NCBI GenBank assembly: GCA_023419605.1
Contig: JAEZXR010000119.1
Coordinates: 62,001 to 126,000 of the forward strand
Length of the DNA stretch: 64,000 nucleotides
Reading direction: 5' to 3'
Source of the DNA: Bacillota bacterium
Lineage (GTDB): Bacteria > Bacillota > Clostridia > Acetivibrionales > JAEZXR01
In this document: in pieces, positions 17,924 to 27,206 of the stretch
How the letters are laid out: each line of letters opens with the position of its first letter
Position numbering within the stretch: the first letter of the stretch is position 1
The notes under the pieces: generated by a model
Databases searched by the model: none
Told to the model about the DNA's origin: nothing
The model's input: the letters and a program-made list of their open reading frames with translations, nothing else
Position numbers and translations under genes: made by a program

Positions 17924-18741
17924 TCCTTGTATTGGGAGGGGGACAGGCCTACCCGTTTTTTAAAGCATCGGCTAAAATAATAGATATCATTAAATCCCAG
18001 CATTTCGGCCGTTTCCGTGACGGTGTGGCCCTCCTGCAGAAAATCCTTTGCACGATTCATACGGATATGAATCAGATGCTCTATAGGCGTCTTTCCTGTA
18101 ACCTCCTTAAAAAGGAGAATAAGGTAGGACGGGCTCACTTGTACTACTTGTGCCAGCTCTTGCAGTTGTAATGGGCTGGAATAATGGGCTGTCATATAAT
18201 TAATCACTTTTTCTACCTTCCGTATATTATTAAAATCAACTCCTCTGCTGTTTTTCCATTCCAGTAAAAGGTTAAGGATTTCAAGAAAGGTTGCCCGGGC
18301 TGTCATGATATGATTTTCCTTTGAGGAGATCCAGGTTCGGGTAAATTGGTCAAAGAGGTCTAAAAGCCTCGAAAATAAATACCCTTCCCCAATTTTTTCG
18401 ATCTTATCAAAAGGAAGCGGTATATCCATGAGATTCCACTGTTCATTCAACAAGACGGGACAAGTATAACTGAAATTTACCACGAAGCACTTCATCAAAT
18501 TGGACTTGGAAGTGCTGGCCCACCGCATGTCACCGGGTTTATAGTAGACCAGGTCTCCACGGGTGGCGGTAAAATCACAGCCATTGCAGTGAAAAAAACC
18601 TTCCCCTTCATAAACAAGAAGAAAATTATGCTCGGGAAAGAAGCCCTCAGGAAGAGCCCATTCCGGTGTGCACTTTCTCTCAATGACAAAAGAGAAGTGA
18701 GGGAGAATATTTTGCAGGATATCAAGGGCGGATGGATTCAT
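17914..18741 (-). CDS. AraC-family transcriptional regulator
   Basis: 275 residues from ATG 18741, chosen because GGAGG lies seven bases upstream and a longer frame adds only an AT-rich leader. An N-terminal cupin-like sensor domain (about 1-150, with FFPEHNFLLVYEGEG) is followed by two helix-turn-helix motifs: LQELAQVVQVSPSYLILLFK and VTETAEMLGFNDIYYFSRCF, then the typical end VGLSPSQYKERL. It is divergent from the GH88 gene and is likely its activator, responding to an oligosaccharide. Confidence 0.85.
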   Translation of the reverse strand: MNPSALDILQNILPHFSFVIERKCTPEWALPEGFFPEHNFLLVYEGEGFFHCNGCDFTATRGDLVYYKPGDMRWASTSKSNLMKCFVVNFSYTCPVLLNEQWNLMDIPLPFDKIEKIGEGYLFSRLLDLFDQFTRTWISSKENHIMTARATFLEILNLLLEWKNSRGVDFNNIRKVEKVINYMTAHYSSPLQLQELAQVVQVSPSYLILLFKEVTGKTPIEHLIHIRMNRAKDFLQEGHTVTETAEMLGFNDIYYFSRCFKKRVGLSPSQYKERL

Positions 18742-18918
18742 CTGGTTTCCTCCGTAATAATATAGTACAAATAAAATTATATAGTTCATGGCAGCAAATA
18801 TCAATATGTGCTAGTATTTTATATATCCATAAAAAATAAATAATAATAATGTACAAAAGACTATTAATAAATGATGACTACATTATATCTATATTTGTTA
18901 TAGTAGGAGGGTTTATCT

Positions 18919-20106
18919 ATGAAGGAAGTTGCATTTGAAGCTCTTAAAAATCCGGAGCTTTATGGACAGAGACCGCAGATGGACAAAAAATTTGTGGAGG
19001 ATGCCATTGGATTTGTGCTGAAAAAGATTGACGAAAACCTCGGCACCTTTGTACAGAAGTTTCCAGCGCCTGCCAGCAAGAATCAGGTTTATGAAGCCAT
19101 CGAAAATGTGGATTGGACAGCCAGCTTTTGGACAGGCATGGTTTGGCTCGCTTACGAACTGACCGGAGAGGATAAATACAAGGAGCTGGCCAAAATCCAT
19201 GTACAAAGCTTCAAAAAACGAATGGATGAAAAAATCGCGGTGGACCACCACGATCTGGGTTTCCTCTATTCGCTTTCCTGTGTAGCGGATTATAAGCTGA
19301 CAGGTGATGAAGCGGCGGCGGAAACTGCATTAAATGCAGCAAAACAGTTAACTACACGCTACGTGGATAAGGCGGGAATCATTCAGGCTTGGGGAAGCAT
19401 GACAGACCCGGAACAGCGCGGGAGAATGATCATCGATTGCTGTATGAACCTACCCCTGCTGTATTGGGCTTCGGAAATGACCGGAGATGATTCCTACTAC
19501 AAGATGGCTTACAGCCATGTGAAGCAGGCGGAAAAATATATTGTAAGAGAAGATGCTTCTACCTTCCATACCTACTATATGGACACGGAAACAGGAGCTC
19601 CAAGGTTCGGCAGGACTGCACAGGGCTTTTCGGACGAATCCTGCTGGTCCAGAGGCCAGGCTTGGGGAATCTATGGCTTCCCTCTCAGCTATATCTACAC
19701 GGGAGATACGGAACTGCTGGACATGACGAAGAAGCTGGCAAACTACTTCTTGAACCGCCTTCCGGAAGATCAGGTCAGTTACTGGGATTTGATATTTACT
19801 TCAGGGGATGAAGAAAGGGACAGCTCCGCCGCTGCCATTGCTGCCTGCGGTTTGCTGGAAACTGCAAAGCATCTGCCCTTGACAGATCCTTACAGAACGC
19901 TCTATGAAAATGCGGCATTGATGATGATAAAATCCCTGGCAGAAAGCTATACTACAGTAGAACGTCCGGACTCCAACGGTGTATTGCTTCATGCCGTGTA
20001 CAGCAAGCCGGGAAAAGCAGGAGTGGATGAGTGCTGCATCTGGGGAGACTATTTCTACTTTGAAGCACTGGTGAGAGTTCTCAAGGATTGGAAGCTGTAC
20101 TGGTAA
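18919..20106 (+). CDS. Unsaturated glucuronyl hydrolase, GH88
   Basis: 395 residues, the normal length for GH88. These cytoplasmic enzymes hydrate the 4,5-unsaturated uronic acid left by polysaccharide lyases and so release the neighbouring sugar. The two catalytic aspartates can be assigned to D112 in VDHHDLGFLYSLSC and D173 in IIDCCMNLPLL. GFSDESCWSRGQAWGIYG is the conserved (alpha/alpha)6-barrel segment. There is no signal peptide. TAGGAGGGTT precedes the ATG. With GH31, a GH28-like enzyme and AraC regulators nearby, a role in pectin, xanthan or glycosaminoglycan fragment use is likely. Confidence 0.9.
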   Translation: MKEVAFEALKNPELYGQRPQMDKKFVEDAIGFVLKKIDENLGTFVQKFPAPASKNQVYEAIENVDWTASFWTGMVWLAYELTGEDKYKELAKIHVQSFKKRMDEKIAVDHHDLGFLYSLSCVADYKLTGDEAAAETALNAAKQLTTRYVDKAGIIQAWGSMTDPEQRGRMIIDCCMNLPLLYWASEMTGDDSYYKMAYSHVKQAEKYIVREDASTFHTYYMDTETGAPRFGRTAQGFSDESCWSRGQAWGIYGFPLSYIYTGDTELLDMTKKLANYFLNRLPEDQVSYWDLIFTSGDEERDSSAAAIAACGLLETAKHLPLTDPYRTLYENAALMMIKSLAESYTTVERPDSNGVLLHAVYSKPGKAGVDECCIWGDYFYFEALVRVLKDWKLYW

Positions 20107-20174
20107 AATTAGAATCCGCTGATTTTTATTTTATGTATGGGGAAGAACCGATAATTTTACTATAATAATTACAG

Positions 20175-20211
20175 AAACTGTCAAAATCGTTAGCGATTTT
20201 GACAGTTTTTG
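20175..20211 (+). terminator. Intrinsic terminator after GH88 gene
   Basis: AAACTGTCAAAATCG and CGATTTTGACAGTTTTT form a long stem with a small TTAG-type loop and a T-run, 70 bases behind the stop. It can also serve the converging AraC gene. Confidence 0.85.
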
Positions 20212-20253
20212 TATGCTAAAGCGCATGATTCAAGACACGTTATAGATCCATCC

Positions 20254-21096
20254 TCATATCAGCAAAACTCTTTTTTCTCTAAAGGCAGTTGGAGAAGAAC
20301 CGGTCACTTTCTTAAACATTTTAGAAAACTGAACAGAGTCATCATAGCCTACGGAAAGAGCGATTTGTGCAATGCTGAGGGAATTGTCCGCCAGCAATTC
20401 ACAGGCTTTACGAATTCGGAAGTTGATGAGCATCTGCTGCGGAGTGCTATTCAATTCCTTTTTGAAAATAGAACAGAGGTATTTTCGTTCCAGCTTTACA
20501 TGGGCTGCAAGCTCGGAAATGGAAAACCTCCTCCAGTAATTCTTATATATAAAATCCATTGCCTTTTCGATATAATAATTTGCCCGATGATTCGCCTCGT
20601 ATTGGAAACTGCCACTTCCTGCTTCGTCCATTAACAGGGACAGCAGGTGGTAAGTCAGTCCTAAAAGCCTGACTTCGCCTCCCACCGTATGAATTCTTTT
20701 TTTCGCTTCCAGCAATTGGCCAAGACACTCTTCCATGGAGCCGCTTTGCTTGCACTGGAAAACCGGATTGTCTCCGGTAAGGTTTGCACAGCAAAGATAC
20801 TGCTCCACCATGGAGCCTTTGAAAGCTACCCAGGAGTAATGCCAGGGATCGTCAAGGTTAGCACTGTAGGAAACCACCTCACCGGGGCAAATGAGAAAGC
20901 CCTGGCCTTTTTCCAGGGGATAGGTCTTGCCATTGGCTGTAAAGGTGCCTTTTCCACTGTGGATATAGTGTATCAGGAAATGGTCCCGCAAAGCAGGACC
21001 GTAGGAGTGTCCAGGTTTGCATTGTTGTGACCCGCAGTAATAAAAGTTCAATATGGAATTATGTGTTCCCCGCAGAAGATCAAAATGGTCCAACAC
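20254..21096 (-). CDS. AraC-family transcriptional regulator
   Basis: About 280 residues; the start is taken as GTG 21096 (TTG 21093 is equally possible) because GGGAGGGA lies just upstream. The N-terminal cupin shows RDHFLIHYIHSGKGTF and EKGQGFLICPGE. The C-terminal double helix-turn-helix contains ISELAAHVKLERKYLCSIFK and IAQIALSVGYDDSVQFSKMF. It lies between the GH88 and GH31 genes, converging on GH88 and divergent from GH31, so it probably controls GH31. Confidence 0.85.
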   Translation of the reverse strand: MLDHFDLLRGTHNSILNFYYCGSQQCKPGHSYGPALRDHFLIHYIHSGKGTFTANGKTYPLEKGQGFLICPGEVVSYSANLDDPWHYSWVAFKGSMVEQYLCCANLTGDNPVFQCKQSGSMEECLGQLLEAKKRIHTVGGEVRLLGLTYHLLSLLMDEAGSGSFQYEANHRANYYIEKAMDFIYKNYWRRFSISELAAHVKLERKYLCSIFKKELNSTPQQMLINFRIRKACELLADNSLSIAQIALSVGYDDSVQFSKMFKKVTGSSPTAFREKRVLLI

Positions 21097-21219
21097 GCTT
21101 CCCTCCCTTCGCTTAAGCACCAATTTCCACAGACATTTTAACATTCCTACAGACATTATACCATGGACAGGTGGAGAGTAAAATAAGTAGAATAACTATA
21201 TACAACCGGAGTGGCAACT

Positions 21220-21413
21220 GCTGATTTAGGCGTCGTGCAGCCAACGATTCTGGGGCTTTACGATGCCCAAATCAGCTAATTTCCCTCCGAATTTGTACAG
21301 GAAGAGGTGTTTATAGGTAACGAACTTTACACCTTACTACGTCGGAGCCGAAAAACAGCCGGCTTGAGAGATAGTTTTCGGTGGAGTAAATTCAATTTTA
21401 AAGTTCGTTATCC
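21220..21413. repeat. Dispersed hairpin repeat (family B, reverse orientation) upstream of GH31
   Basis: This 337-base gap holds two fold-back units. One is closed by GCTGATTT and AAATCAGC (about 21220-21277). The other, 21316-21413, is closed by GGTAACGAACTTTA and TAAAGTTCGTTATCC. Read on the minus strand, TAACGAACTTTA followed by TTGAATTTA matches the left arm of the copy at 28413-28512, so it belongs to the same family. It ends just before the GH31 ribosome binding site, so it lies in the GH31 leader. Confidence 0.6.
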
Positions 21414-21433
21414 ATAATAGGAGGTATGTAAGT

Positions 21434-23506
21434 ATGGCGATTCAAGTAGAATTCCAGTGGAGTTCACGTGGGCCCGGCGTATGGGCTTCCAGGATGGGCG
21501 GGGAAACTGGGGATACATTATTGAGCATTGCTGGCGTGGAACCACGCAGTGAGGCATTGAAGGACATGGGAGACACACCGTTTCCCTTCATAGGAGAAGT
21601 GAAGGTGGAGCAGGTGAAAGGCCGTATGGTTTTGCGCTTTCCCCTCAGCGATAACGAGAAGCTTTACGGACTGGGACTGCAATTTCAAACCGTCGACCAA
21701 AGAAACAAAGCGTATCACTTAAAAGTGGATCATTATGGCGGAAAGGATAATGGTAGAACGCACGCGCCCTGCCCGTTTTACGTATCCAGTAAAGGGTATG
21801 GTGTTTTCATCAATACCCCTTGTTACGTTTCCATTTACACAGGGAGTGCAAACCGGAAAGACTCTCCAAATCCGCCGGAGGCTAAAGACCGGAACCGGGA
21901 CCGGACGTGGAAGGCCCAGCCGGATTCCGACTATGTGGAAGTAGCTGTGGAAGCAGCAGGAGTGGAAGTTATAGTATTCGGAGGACCGGAAATATTGGAT
22001 GTCGTACGGCGCTATAATCTTTACTGCGGCGGGGGCTGCCTGCCACCAAAGTGGGGATTGGGTATCTGGAAACGTGTACCTAGCTTATATACAGATAAAC
22101 AGGTAATGAATACGGTAAAGGAGTTTGAAGACAGGGATTTTCCTTTGGATGTTGTCGGATTGGAACCGGGCTGGCATAGTAAATCCTATCCCTGCACCTA
22201 TGAGTGGGACCAGGAGCGTTTTCCGGAGCCGGAGGCTTTGTGCGGCAAGCTTATGGAAAAGGGATTGCGGGTCAATCTGTGGGAAAACCCGTATGTATCA
22301 CCGGAAGCCCCTATTTATGAAAAGCTTCTTCCCCTTTCAGGAACCCATAATGTATGGTGCGGAATTGTTCCTGATTATACCCTGGAAGAGGCCGTGGATA
22401 TTCTTAAGGAGCAGCATCGGCGGACGCATGTGGATATTGGAGTCAGCGGCTACAAGGTAGACGAATGTGACGGGTATGACAGGTGGCTGTGGCCGGATCA
22501 TGCTGAATTTCCTTCAGGCCATACAGGAGAGGAAATGCGTCAAACCTACGGTTTGCAGTTGCAAAAGCTGACAACGGAAATTTTCAAGGAAAAGAACCGG
22601 CGTACCTATGGATTGGTGCGCGCTTCCAACAGTGGCGGTGTATCCTTTCCCTATGTAATTTATAATGATTATTACAAGTTTGATGATTATATAACAGCCC
22701 TGTGCAACAGCGGCTTCTCCGGGGTGCTGTGGACGCCGGAAGTCAGAGGCGCGAAAACTGCGGAAGAATGGGTCAGGCGCTGTCAGGTAGTGTGCTTCTC
22801 ACCCATGGCCATGATTAATTCCTGGGCAAGCCAGATGGAACTGTGGTCTTTCCCGGAAGTAGAGGAGGCCCTGCGGGAGGTTATGAAATTACGGAAGCGT
22901 ATGCTTCCGTATCTGTATTCGGCTTTTGCGCGCTATCATTTTGAAGGCATACCGCCTTTCCGGGCTTTTGCAATGGAGAACGGTATTTTGGCAGCAGAAG
23001 AGGGAGAAACGGATGGAGGACTGGATGACACGGAAAATCCTTATGCGGTCGCTGCGGCAAAAGACGTGAAGGACCAGTTCATGGTGGGTGATTGCCTGAT
23101 GGCAGCGCCAATGCTTCCAGAGCAGGAAGAAAGGGACGTGCTTCTGCCCTGGGGGAACTGGTTTGACTTCTATACGGGAGAGTGGGTTGGGAACGGCCAG
23201 GTTATCAAAGCAAAGCCCGGCCTGAAGAAGCTTCCTCTTTATGTGAAAGATGGCGGAATGATTCCTCTATTGGGGGAGAATAACACTTTATGGGTACAGT
23301 GCTACGGAGATAAGGAAGGCAGATTCCTGTTGTACGATGACGATGGAGAGACTTACGATTATGAAAAGGGGAAATATAACCTTGTTGAGCTGACCACGAC
23401 GAGGGACGCGGAAGGAAAACGCTGTGGGAAAGCTGAAATTAAACAAGACAAGGTAGCATCCTCCTACGAAGGATATGAATTCCGGTTTATGTCCGGTAAA
23501 AGATAA
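21434..23506 (+). CDS. GH31 family alpha-glycosidase (alpha-glucosidase/alpha-xylosidase type)
   Basis: 690 residues. The N-terminal beta-domain has EKLYGLGLQFQTVDQRNKAY. The (beta/alpha)8 barrel has the LEPGWHSKSYPCTYEWD segment and the nucleophile region GYKVDECDGYDRW, with Asp343 as the likely nucleophile; the acid/base aspartate is probably in the YNDYYKFDDY stretch, by analogy only. C-terminal beta-domains include LLPWGNWFDFYTGEW. There is no signal peptide, so it acts on imported oligosaccharides. AGGAGGT precedes the ATG. Substrate not determinable; some barrel motifs deviate from classic alpha-glucosidases. Confidence 0.85.
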   Translation: MAIQVEFQWSSRGPGVWASRMGGETGDTLLSIAGVEPRSEALKDMGDTPFPFIGEVKVEQVKGRMVLRFPLSDNEKLYGLGLQFQTVDQRNKAYHLKVDHYGGKDNGRTHAPCPFYVSSKGYGVFINTPCYVSIYTGSANRKDSPNPPEAKDRNRDRTWKAQPDSDYVEVAVEAAGVEVIVFGGPEILDVVRRYNLYCGGGCLPPKWGLGIWKRVPSLYTDKQVMNTVKEFEDRDFPLDVVGLEPGWHSKSYPCTYEWDQERFPEPEALCGKLMEKGLRVNLWENPYVSPEAPIYEKLLPLSGTHNVWCGIVPDYTLEEAVDILKEQHRRTHVDIGVSGYKVDECDGYDRWLWPDHAEFPSGHTGEEMRQTYGLQLQKLTTEIFKEKNRRTYGLVRASNSGGVSFPYVIYNDYYKFDDYITALCNSGFSGVLWTPEVRGAKTAEEWVRRCQVVCFSPMAMINSWASQMELWSFPEVEEALREVMKLRKRMLPYLYSAFARYHFEGIPPFRAFAMENGILAAEEGETDGGLDDTENPYAVAAAKDVKDQFMVGDCLMAAPMLPEQEERDVLLPWGNWFDFYTGEWVGNGQVIKAKPGLKKLPLYVKDGGMIPLLGENNTLWVQCYGDKEGRFLLYDDDGETYDYEKGKYNLVELTTTRDAEGKRCGKAEIKQDKVASSYEGYEFRFMSGKR

Positions 23507-23553
23507 AACCAAGGGGAGCACGGGCAATGTCCCGTGCTCCCCTTGGTTTTTTA
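23506..23553. terminator. Strong intrinsic terminator after GH31
   Basis: AACCAAGGGGAGCACGGG and CCCGTGCTCCCCTTGGTT form an 18-base-pair perfect stem with a CAATGT loop and T-run. It starts right at the GH31 stop and can also serve the converging SGNH gene. Confidence 0.95.
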
Positions 23554-23598
23554 TAAAGCTGCGGTTGGTTCAAAAAGAAGCATTTCCTTTCAGTGATC

Positions 23599-24594
23599 CT
23601 ATAGCAACTTTTTACGGCTGATTTCCTTGGTCAGGTTAAAAGCATAATGTAAAAACCCTTCGCTGTTGGGGTGTAATGACTTGTCACCAAAGTAAGTTTC
23701 ATCATTGGGTACCAACGATATGCCACTCACTACGGTAGCACTGGGAAAACGACTGCAGATGGTGCACAGTTCTTCCTGCAAAGCAAAAAAACTTCCCATG
23801 GACCTCGATTCATGAAGATCTTTTCTCCAGATCGGAGTTATTACAAGAATTTGCGATTCGGGGAAAATTTTTGTTAAAAGCTCCAAGTACTCCGAAGCAT
23901 TTTGGGAAAATTGGATCATGGAATCGCAAGCAGACCAATCATTGGTGCCGTAGGCTACAGTAATCAGATCGGGGGCATATAGAATCTTTTCATCCAAACT
24001 TGATTTATCAAATACATGTCCTCCAACTCCCTGGTTAAGCAGGTTAGCATCAAAATATCGTGAAAGCAGTACCGGATAGGTGGAAGAGGGATTCTGACAA
24101 TCCATTCCCTGTGTGATAGAGTCCCCTAGGCAAAGAAGGTTTTTTGTATGCTTGGGTGTTGGCTTTATAAAGGAACCGTCCGATAATTCGATATTCTGCA
24201 GTGTGACTTCCAGGATATGGGGCAGATAAATTGTAACTCTGTTTACAGCACGGGACTCGTTTGGAATAGTAAAATAAAGGTTGCCTGAATTGCTGTACAG
24301 CGAAGAACTTCCGATACTTTTTACAAAAATATCATTGATAAAAATGTCAAAATAAAACCAGTTACGAGCCCTGTCTTTTAATTCATAATTAAACTTTATG
24401 TACTGAGAATCAGTATAGAAATCGAGGCAAATGCCGGAAGGGCAATGGCTTCTGATTTTCCGGCTGGGATTCCGCGCGTAGGCGGAGAATTGTTTTTGTG
24501 TAAAACGTTCAAAGGATATTTTTCCGGAGTCTACATCTACATGTAAACAGTTTTTTACAATGGATTTTATATCTTCAGGTGCACATATAAGCAT
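23599..24594 (-). CDS. SGNH/GDSL-family esterase with N-terminal jelly-roll domain
   Basis: 331 residues from ATG 24594, which has AGAGGGATCACC upstream; a longer frame would run into a repeat element. Residues about 1-145 form a beta-rich domain like that of carbohydrate esterase family 2. The SGNH hydrolase then shows GDS (Ser159) in CLGDSITQG, Gly in NQGVGGH, Asn in VAYGTNDW and the catalytic Asp/His in DKSLHPNSEGF. There is no signal peptide. It probably deacetylates oligosaccharides for the neighbouring GH88 and GH31 enzymes. Confidence 0.8.
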   Translation of the reverse strand: MLICAPEDIKSIVKNCLHVDVDSGKISFERFTQKQFSAYARNPSRKIRSHCPSGICLDFYTDSQYIKFNYELKDRARNWFYFDIFINDIFVKSIGSSSLYSNSGNLYFTIPNESRAVNRVTIYLPHILEVTLQNIELSDGSFIKPTPKHTKNLLCLGDSITQGMDCQNPSSTYPVLLSRYFDANLLNQGVGGHVFDKSSLDEKILYAPDLITVAYGTNDWSACDSMIQFSQNASEYLELLTKIFPESQILVITPIWRKDLHESRSMGSFFALQEELCTICSRFPSATVVSGISLVPNDETYFGDKSLHPNSEGFLHYAFNLTKEISRKKLL

Positions 24595-24671
24595 GGTGAT
24601 CCCTCTCTTATATTTATAATGTTGACAGTATTGTAGCACAGTTTTGCTTATGCATAAATGCATAATATGCA

Positions 24672-24851
24672 GGAGGTCTGAAAAAAGACATTCTATAGGC
24701 TTTGCTACGCTGCGCGCGGCGCTCCATAGATGCATCACTCTGAAACCGTCCTAAAACCTGGACGTTTTACTCACCGGTTATTATAAGAGACAAAGTGTCG
24801 CATTTGAACAAGCAGCCCGCAAAAAGGATACTTATGTTTTTTAGGTCTTCC
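24672..24851. repeat. Composite nested hairpin repeat, copy 1
   Basis: Outer arms GGAGGTCTGAAAAAA and TTTTTTAGGTCTTCC enclose an inner hairpin closed by AGATGCATCACTCTG and CAAAGTGTCGCATTT (24728-24804). The interior ACCTGGACGTTTTACTCACC, then GGTTATTATAAG, and the outer segments around TTTGCTACGCTGCG and CCCGCAAAAAGG are shared with copy 2 at 47836-48049. It lies between the SGNH and decarboxylase genes and codes for nothing I can see. Confidence 0.7.
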
Positions 24852-24927
24852 ACAACAACTAGACACAAGAGTTACATAAAAATCATATAATAACACCGCG
24901 ACACATAAATTGAGCGGGGTGTTTAAT

Positions 24928-26385
24928 TTGACGAGAGTCGATCATAAAAGAACTCCACTGTTTAGTGCAGTGAAAAAATATGTAGATGACAACGTGATTC
25001 AGTTTCATGTACCTGGACATAAGCAGGGGAGAGGATTACCGGAGTTTACGGAGTACATAGGGCAGCGGGCTTTGCACATGGATGCAAACGGTATGGAGGA
25101 TTTGGATTATGCAAACAATCCTACAGGAGTTATCCGGGAAGCAGAGGAATTGATGGCCAACGCCTTTGTTGCCCAAAATGCTTTTTTTCTGGTCAATGGT
25201 ACTACCTCCGGGGTACAGGCCATGGTTATGAGTGCCTGTGAACCGGGAGCGAAAATCATCATTCCACGAAATGCACATAAATCCACCATCGGAGGAATTA
25301 TTCTCAGTGGTGCCATACCCGTATATGTGCAGCCTGAGATTAATGAGAAGCTGGGGATTGCCATGGGAGTGAAAGTAGAAAGCATAAAAAAGGCCATCAA
25401 GGAAAATCCCCATGCAAAAGCTGTTTTTGTTATTAATCCCACCTACTATGGCGCTGCTTCGGACCTGAAATCCATTGTACGCATTGCCCATATGCACGAT
25501 ATGGCTGTTTTAGTGGATGAAGCCCACGGGGCACACATGTCTTTCCATGATGACTTCCCCTTAACTGCCATGGAGGTAGGTGCCGATATGAGTGCGGCCA
25601 GCATACATAAGACGGGAGGGTCCTTAACACAAAGCTCCGTACTTTTGATTCGAAATAAATTAATATTGCCGGATCGGGTAAAACAGATCATCAATCTGAC
25701 CTATACCTCCAGTGCCTCTTATTTACTGATGTGTTCCCTGGATGTGGCAAGAAAGCAATTAGCCACCAATGGAAGTGAAATGCTGGAAAGAACGCTGCAG
25801 CTGGCCAGAACGGCGAGAGAGCAAATTAATTCTATTGACGGAGTATATGCCTTTGGAAAGGAATTGATCGGAACCCCGGGCTGTCATGATTTTGACGAAA
25901 CCAAGCTGGGCATCAATGTAAGAGGATTGGGTTATACAGGATACCAGATGGAGGTCAAGCTGCGGAAGGAATATAATATTCAGGTGGAAATGTCCGATTT
26001 ATATAATATTCTGGCCGTTGTGACCATGGGGGACCGGGAAGAGGATCTGGAGGCACTTGTAAACGCACTGCGGGATATTGCCTCAAAAACGGAAGTAAAG
26101 GATTTTGAAAAATCGACCTTAATTCCCTTTAATCCGGAAATGATTGTTTCACCTCGGGACGCTTTTTATAGTCCCAAGAAAGTTGTCAAACTGGAGGATG
26201 CTGCCGGAGAAATCGCTGGCGAGGCGATTATGGCATACCCGCCCGGAATACCGGTGATTTCGCTGGGCGAGCGCATTACAAAAGATATCATTGACTATAT
26301 AAAAATTTTGAAAGAAGAAAAATGCCAGCTTCAGGGTACCGTTGATTCTTATGTAAACTATGTAAGAGTACTGGGAAAGGAATAA
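24928..26385 (+). CDS. Orn/Lys/Arg decarboxylase, class I (PLP-dependent)
   Basis: 485 residues from TTG 24928; another TTG at 24910 would add six residues, and neither has an ideal binding site. The N-terminal TPLFSAVKKYVDDNVIQFHV with PGHKQGRG is the family opening. The PLP lysine is in SIHKTGGSLTQSS (near residue 228), and the cofactor aspartate is in VLVDEAHGAH. The C-terminal domain has the family's AYPPGIPVISLGERIT segment. The enzyme makes agmatine, cadaverine or putrescine; the Bacillus SpeA-like length suggests arginine or lysine, but the substrate is not readable. It stands alone between terminators. Confidence 0.88.
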   Translation: MTRVDHKRTPLFSAVKKYVDDNVIQFHVPGHKQGRGLPEFTEYIGQRALHMDANGMEDLDYANNPTGVIREAEELMANAFVAQNAFFLVNGTTSGVQAMVMSACEPGAKIIIPRNAHKSTIGGIILSGAIPVYVQPEINEKLGIAMGVKVESIKKAIKENPHAKAVFVINPTYYGAASDLKSIVRIAHMHDMAVLVDEAHGAHMSFHDDFPLTAMEVGADMSAASIHKTGGSLTQSSVLLIRNKLILPDRVKQIINLTYTSSASYLLMCSLDVARKQLATNGSEMLERTLQLARTAREQINSIDGVYAFGKELIGTPGCHDFDETKLGINVRGLGYTGYQMEVKLRKEYNIQVEMSDLYNILAVVTMGDREEDLEALVNALRDIASKTEVKDFEKSTLIPFNPEMIVSPRDAFYSPKKVVKLEDAAGEIAGEAIMAYPPGIPVISLGERITKDIIDYIKILKEEKCQLQGTVDSYVNYVRVLGKE

Positions 26386-26432
26386 AAAAGGCTCCCTCCG
26401 CCGGCACCTCTCTCTGGGAAGGAGGCTTTTTA
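26385..26432 (+). terminator. Intrinsic terminator after the decarboxylase gene
   Basis: AAAAAGGCTCCCTCC and GGAAGGAGGCTTTTT pair imperfectly (13 of 15) right behind the stop and end in a T-run. Confidence 0.7.
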
Positions 26433-26520
26433 AGAAGGTTTTTATAATTTTCCTCTCAGAGGGGGGATGTCACGGAGTGACAGGAACAAGGCTCTTTTAA
26501 AAAGGTGTGTTCTGCTTCCT

Positions 26521-26964
26521 TTATACTACAAGAATAATTCCTAATATAATAAACCCTGCGCCGACTACTTTTCCAACGGTAATAGCCTCACCCAAAAATG
26601 TCACGGCACAAATCACGGTAATCAAGGGAGAACTGGACATAATAATGGTTACCAGTGAAACGGACCCTCTTTTTATGGCTGCGAAATAGGCCAGATCTCC
26701 GACGAGCGTTGCCAGTATTGCTTCAACGAGAAGTATTCCCAGACAGCTCAACGAGACATTTTTAAACTGGGAGAATCCACCGTTGGCCATTAAAACGCCC
26801 GATATCAGGATGCCCGTAATGATGGTCCGGATAAACAAGCCGACTAACGGGTTAATATCCTTTAAACCCAATTTTACAAAAATTGGTGCAACTCCCCAGC
26901 AAACCATACCGACAATCGCTAGTAGAAAAACCATGAAATTTTTTCCCCCTGTTGGCTTCGCCAT
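26521..26964 (-). CDS. Single-domain EamA/DMT-family transporter
   Basis: 147 residues with five hydrophobic segments: half of the usual ten-helix EamA transporter. The family opening GMVCWGVAPIFVKLGL and the end PLITVICAVTFLGEAITVGK with GAGFIILGI are clear. AAGAGGT precedes the ATG. Such half-size proteins work as dimers in drug/metabolite export. There is no partner gene beside it. Substrate unknown. Confidence 0.85.
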   Translation of the reverse strand: MAKPTGGKNFMVFLLAIVGMVCWGVAPIFVKLGLKDINPLVGLFIRTIITGILISGVLMANGGFSQFKNVSLSCLGILLVEAILATLVGDLAYFAAIKRGSVSLVTIIMSSSPLITVICAVTFLGEAITVGKVVGAGFIILGIILVV

Positions 26965-27206
26965 AGTATACCTCTTTTGTTTACATAAAGTATTTCGCCA
27001 ATAAAATTTTATACCCGGTACGGGTACAAAGTTTTCCTGATCATTGATGTTTCCGTACGGCGAGGTTCATACTCCGTCGAATTGTAAATTTATTCCTGAC
27101 AAGAGTATATATAGGAATAATATTCATTGGATGTTTCATTTAGTACTGGAAGATATTAATTTGAGTAATTTATAGGGTGCTACAAATAATAAAGTAGAGC
27201 GAAAGG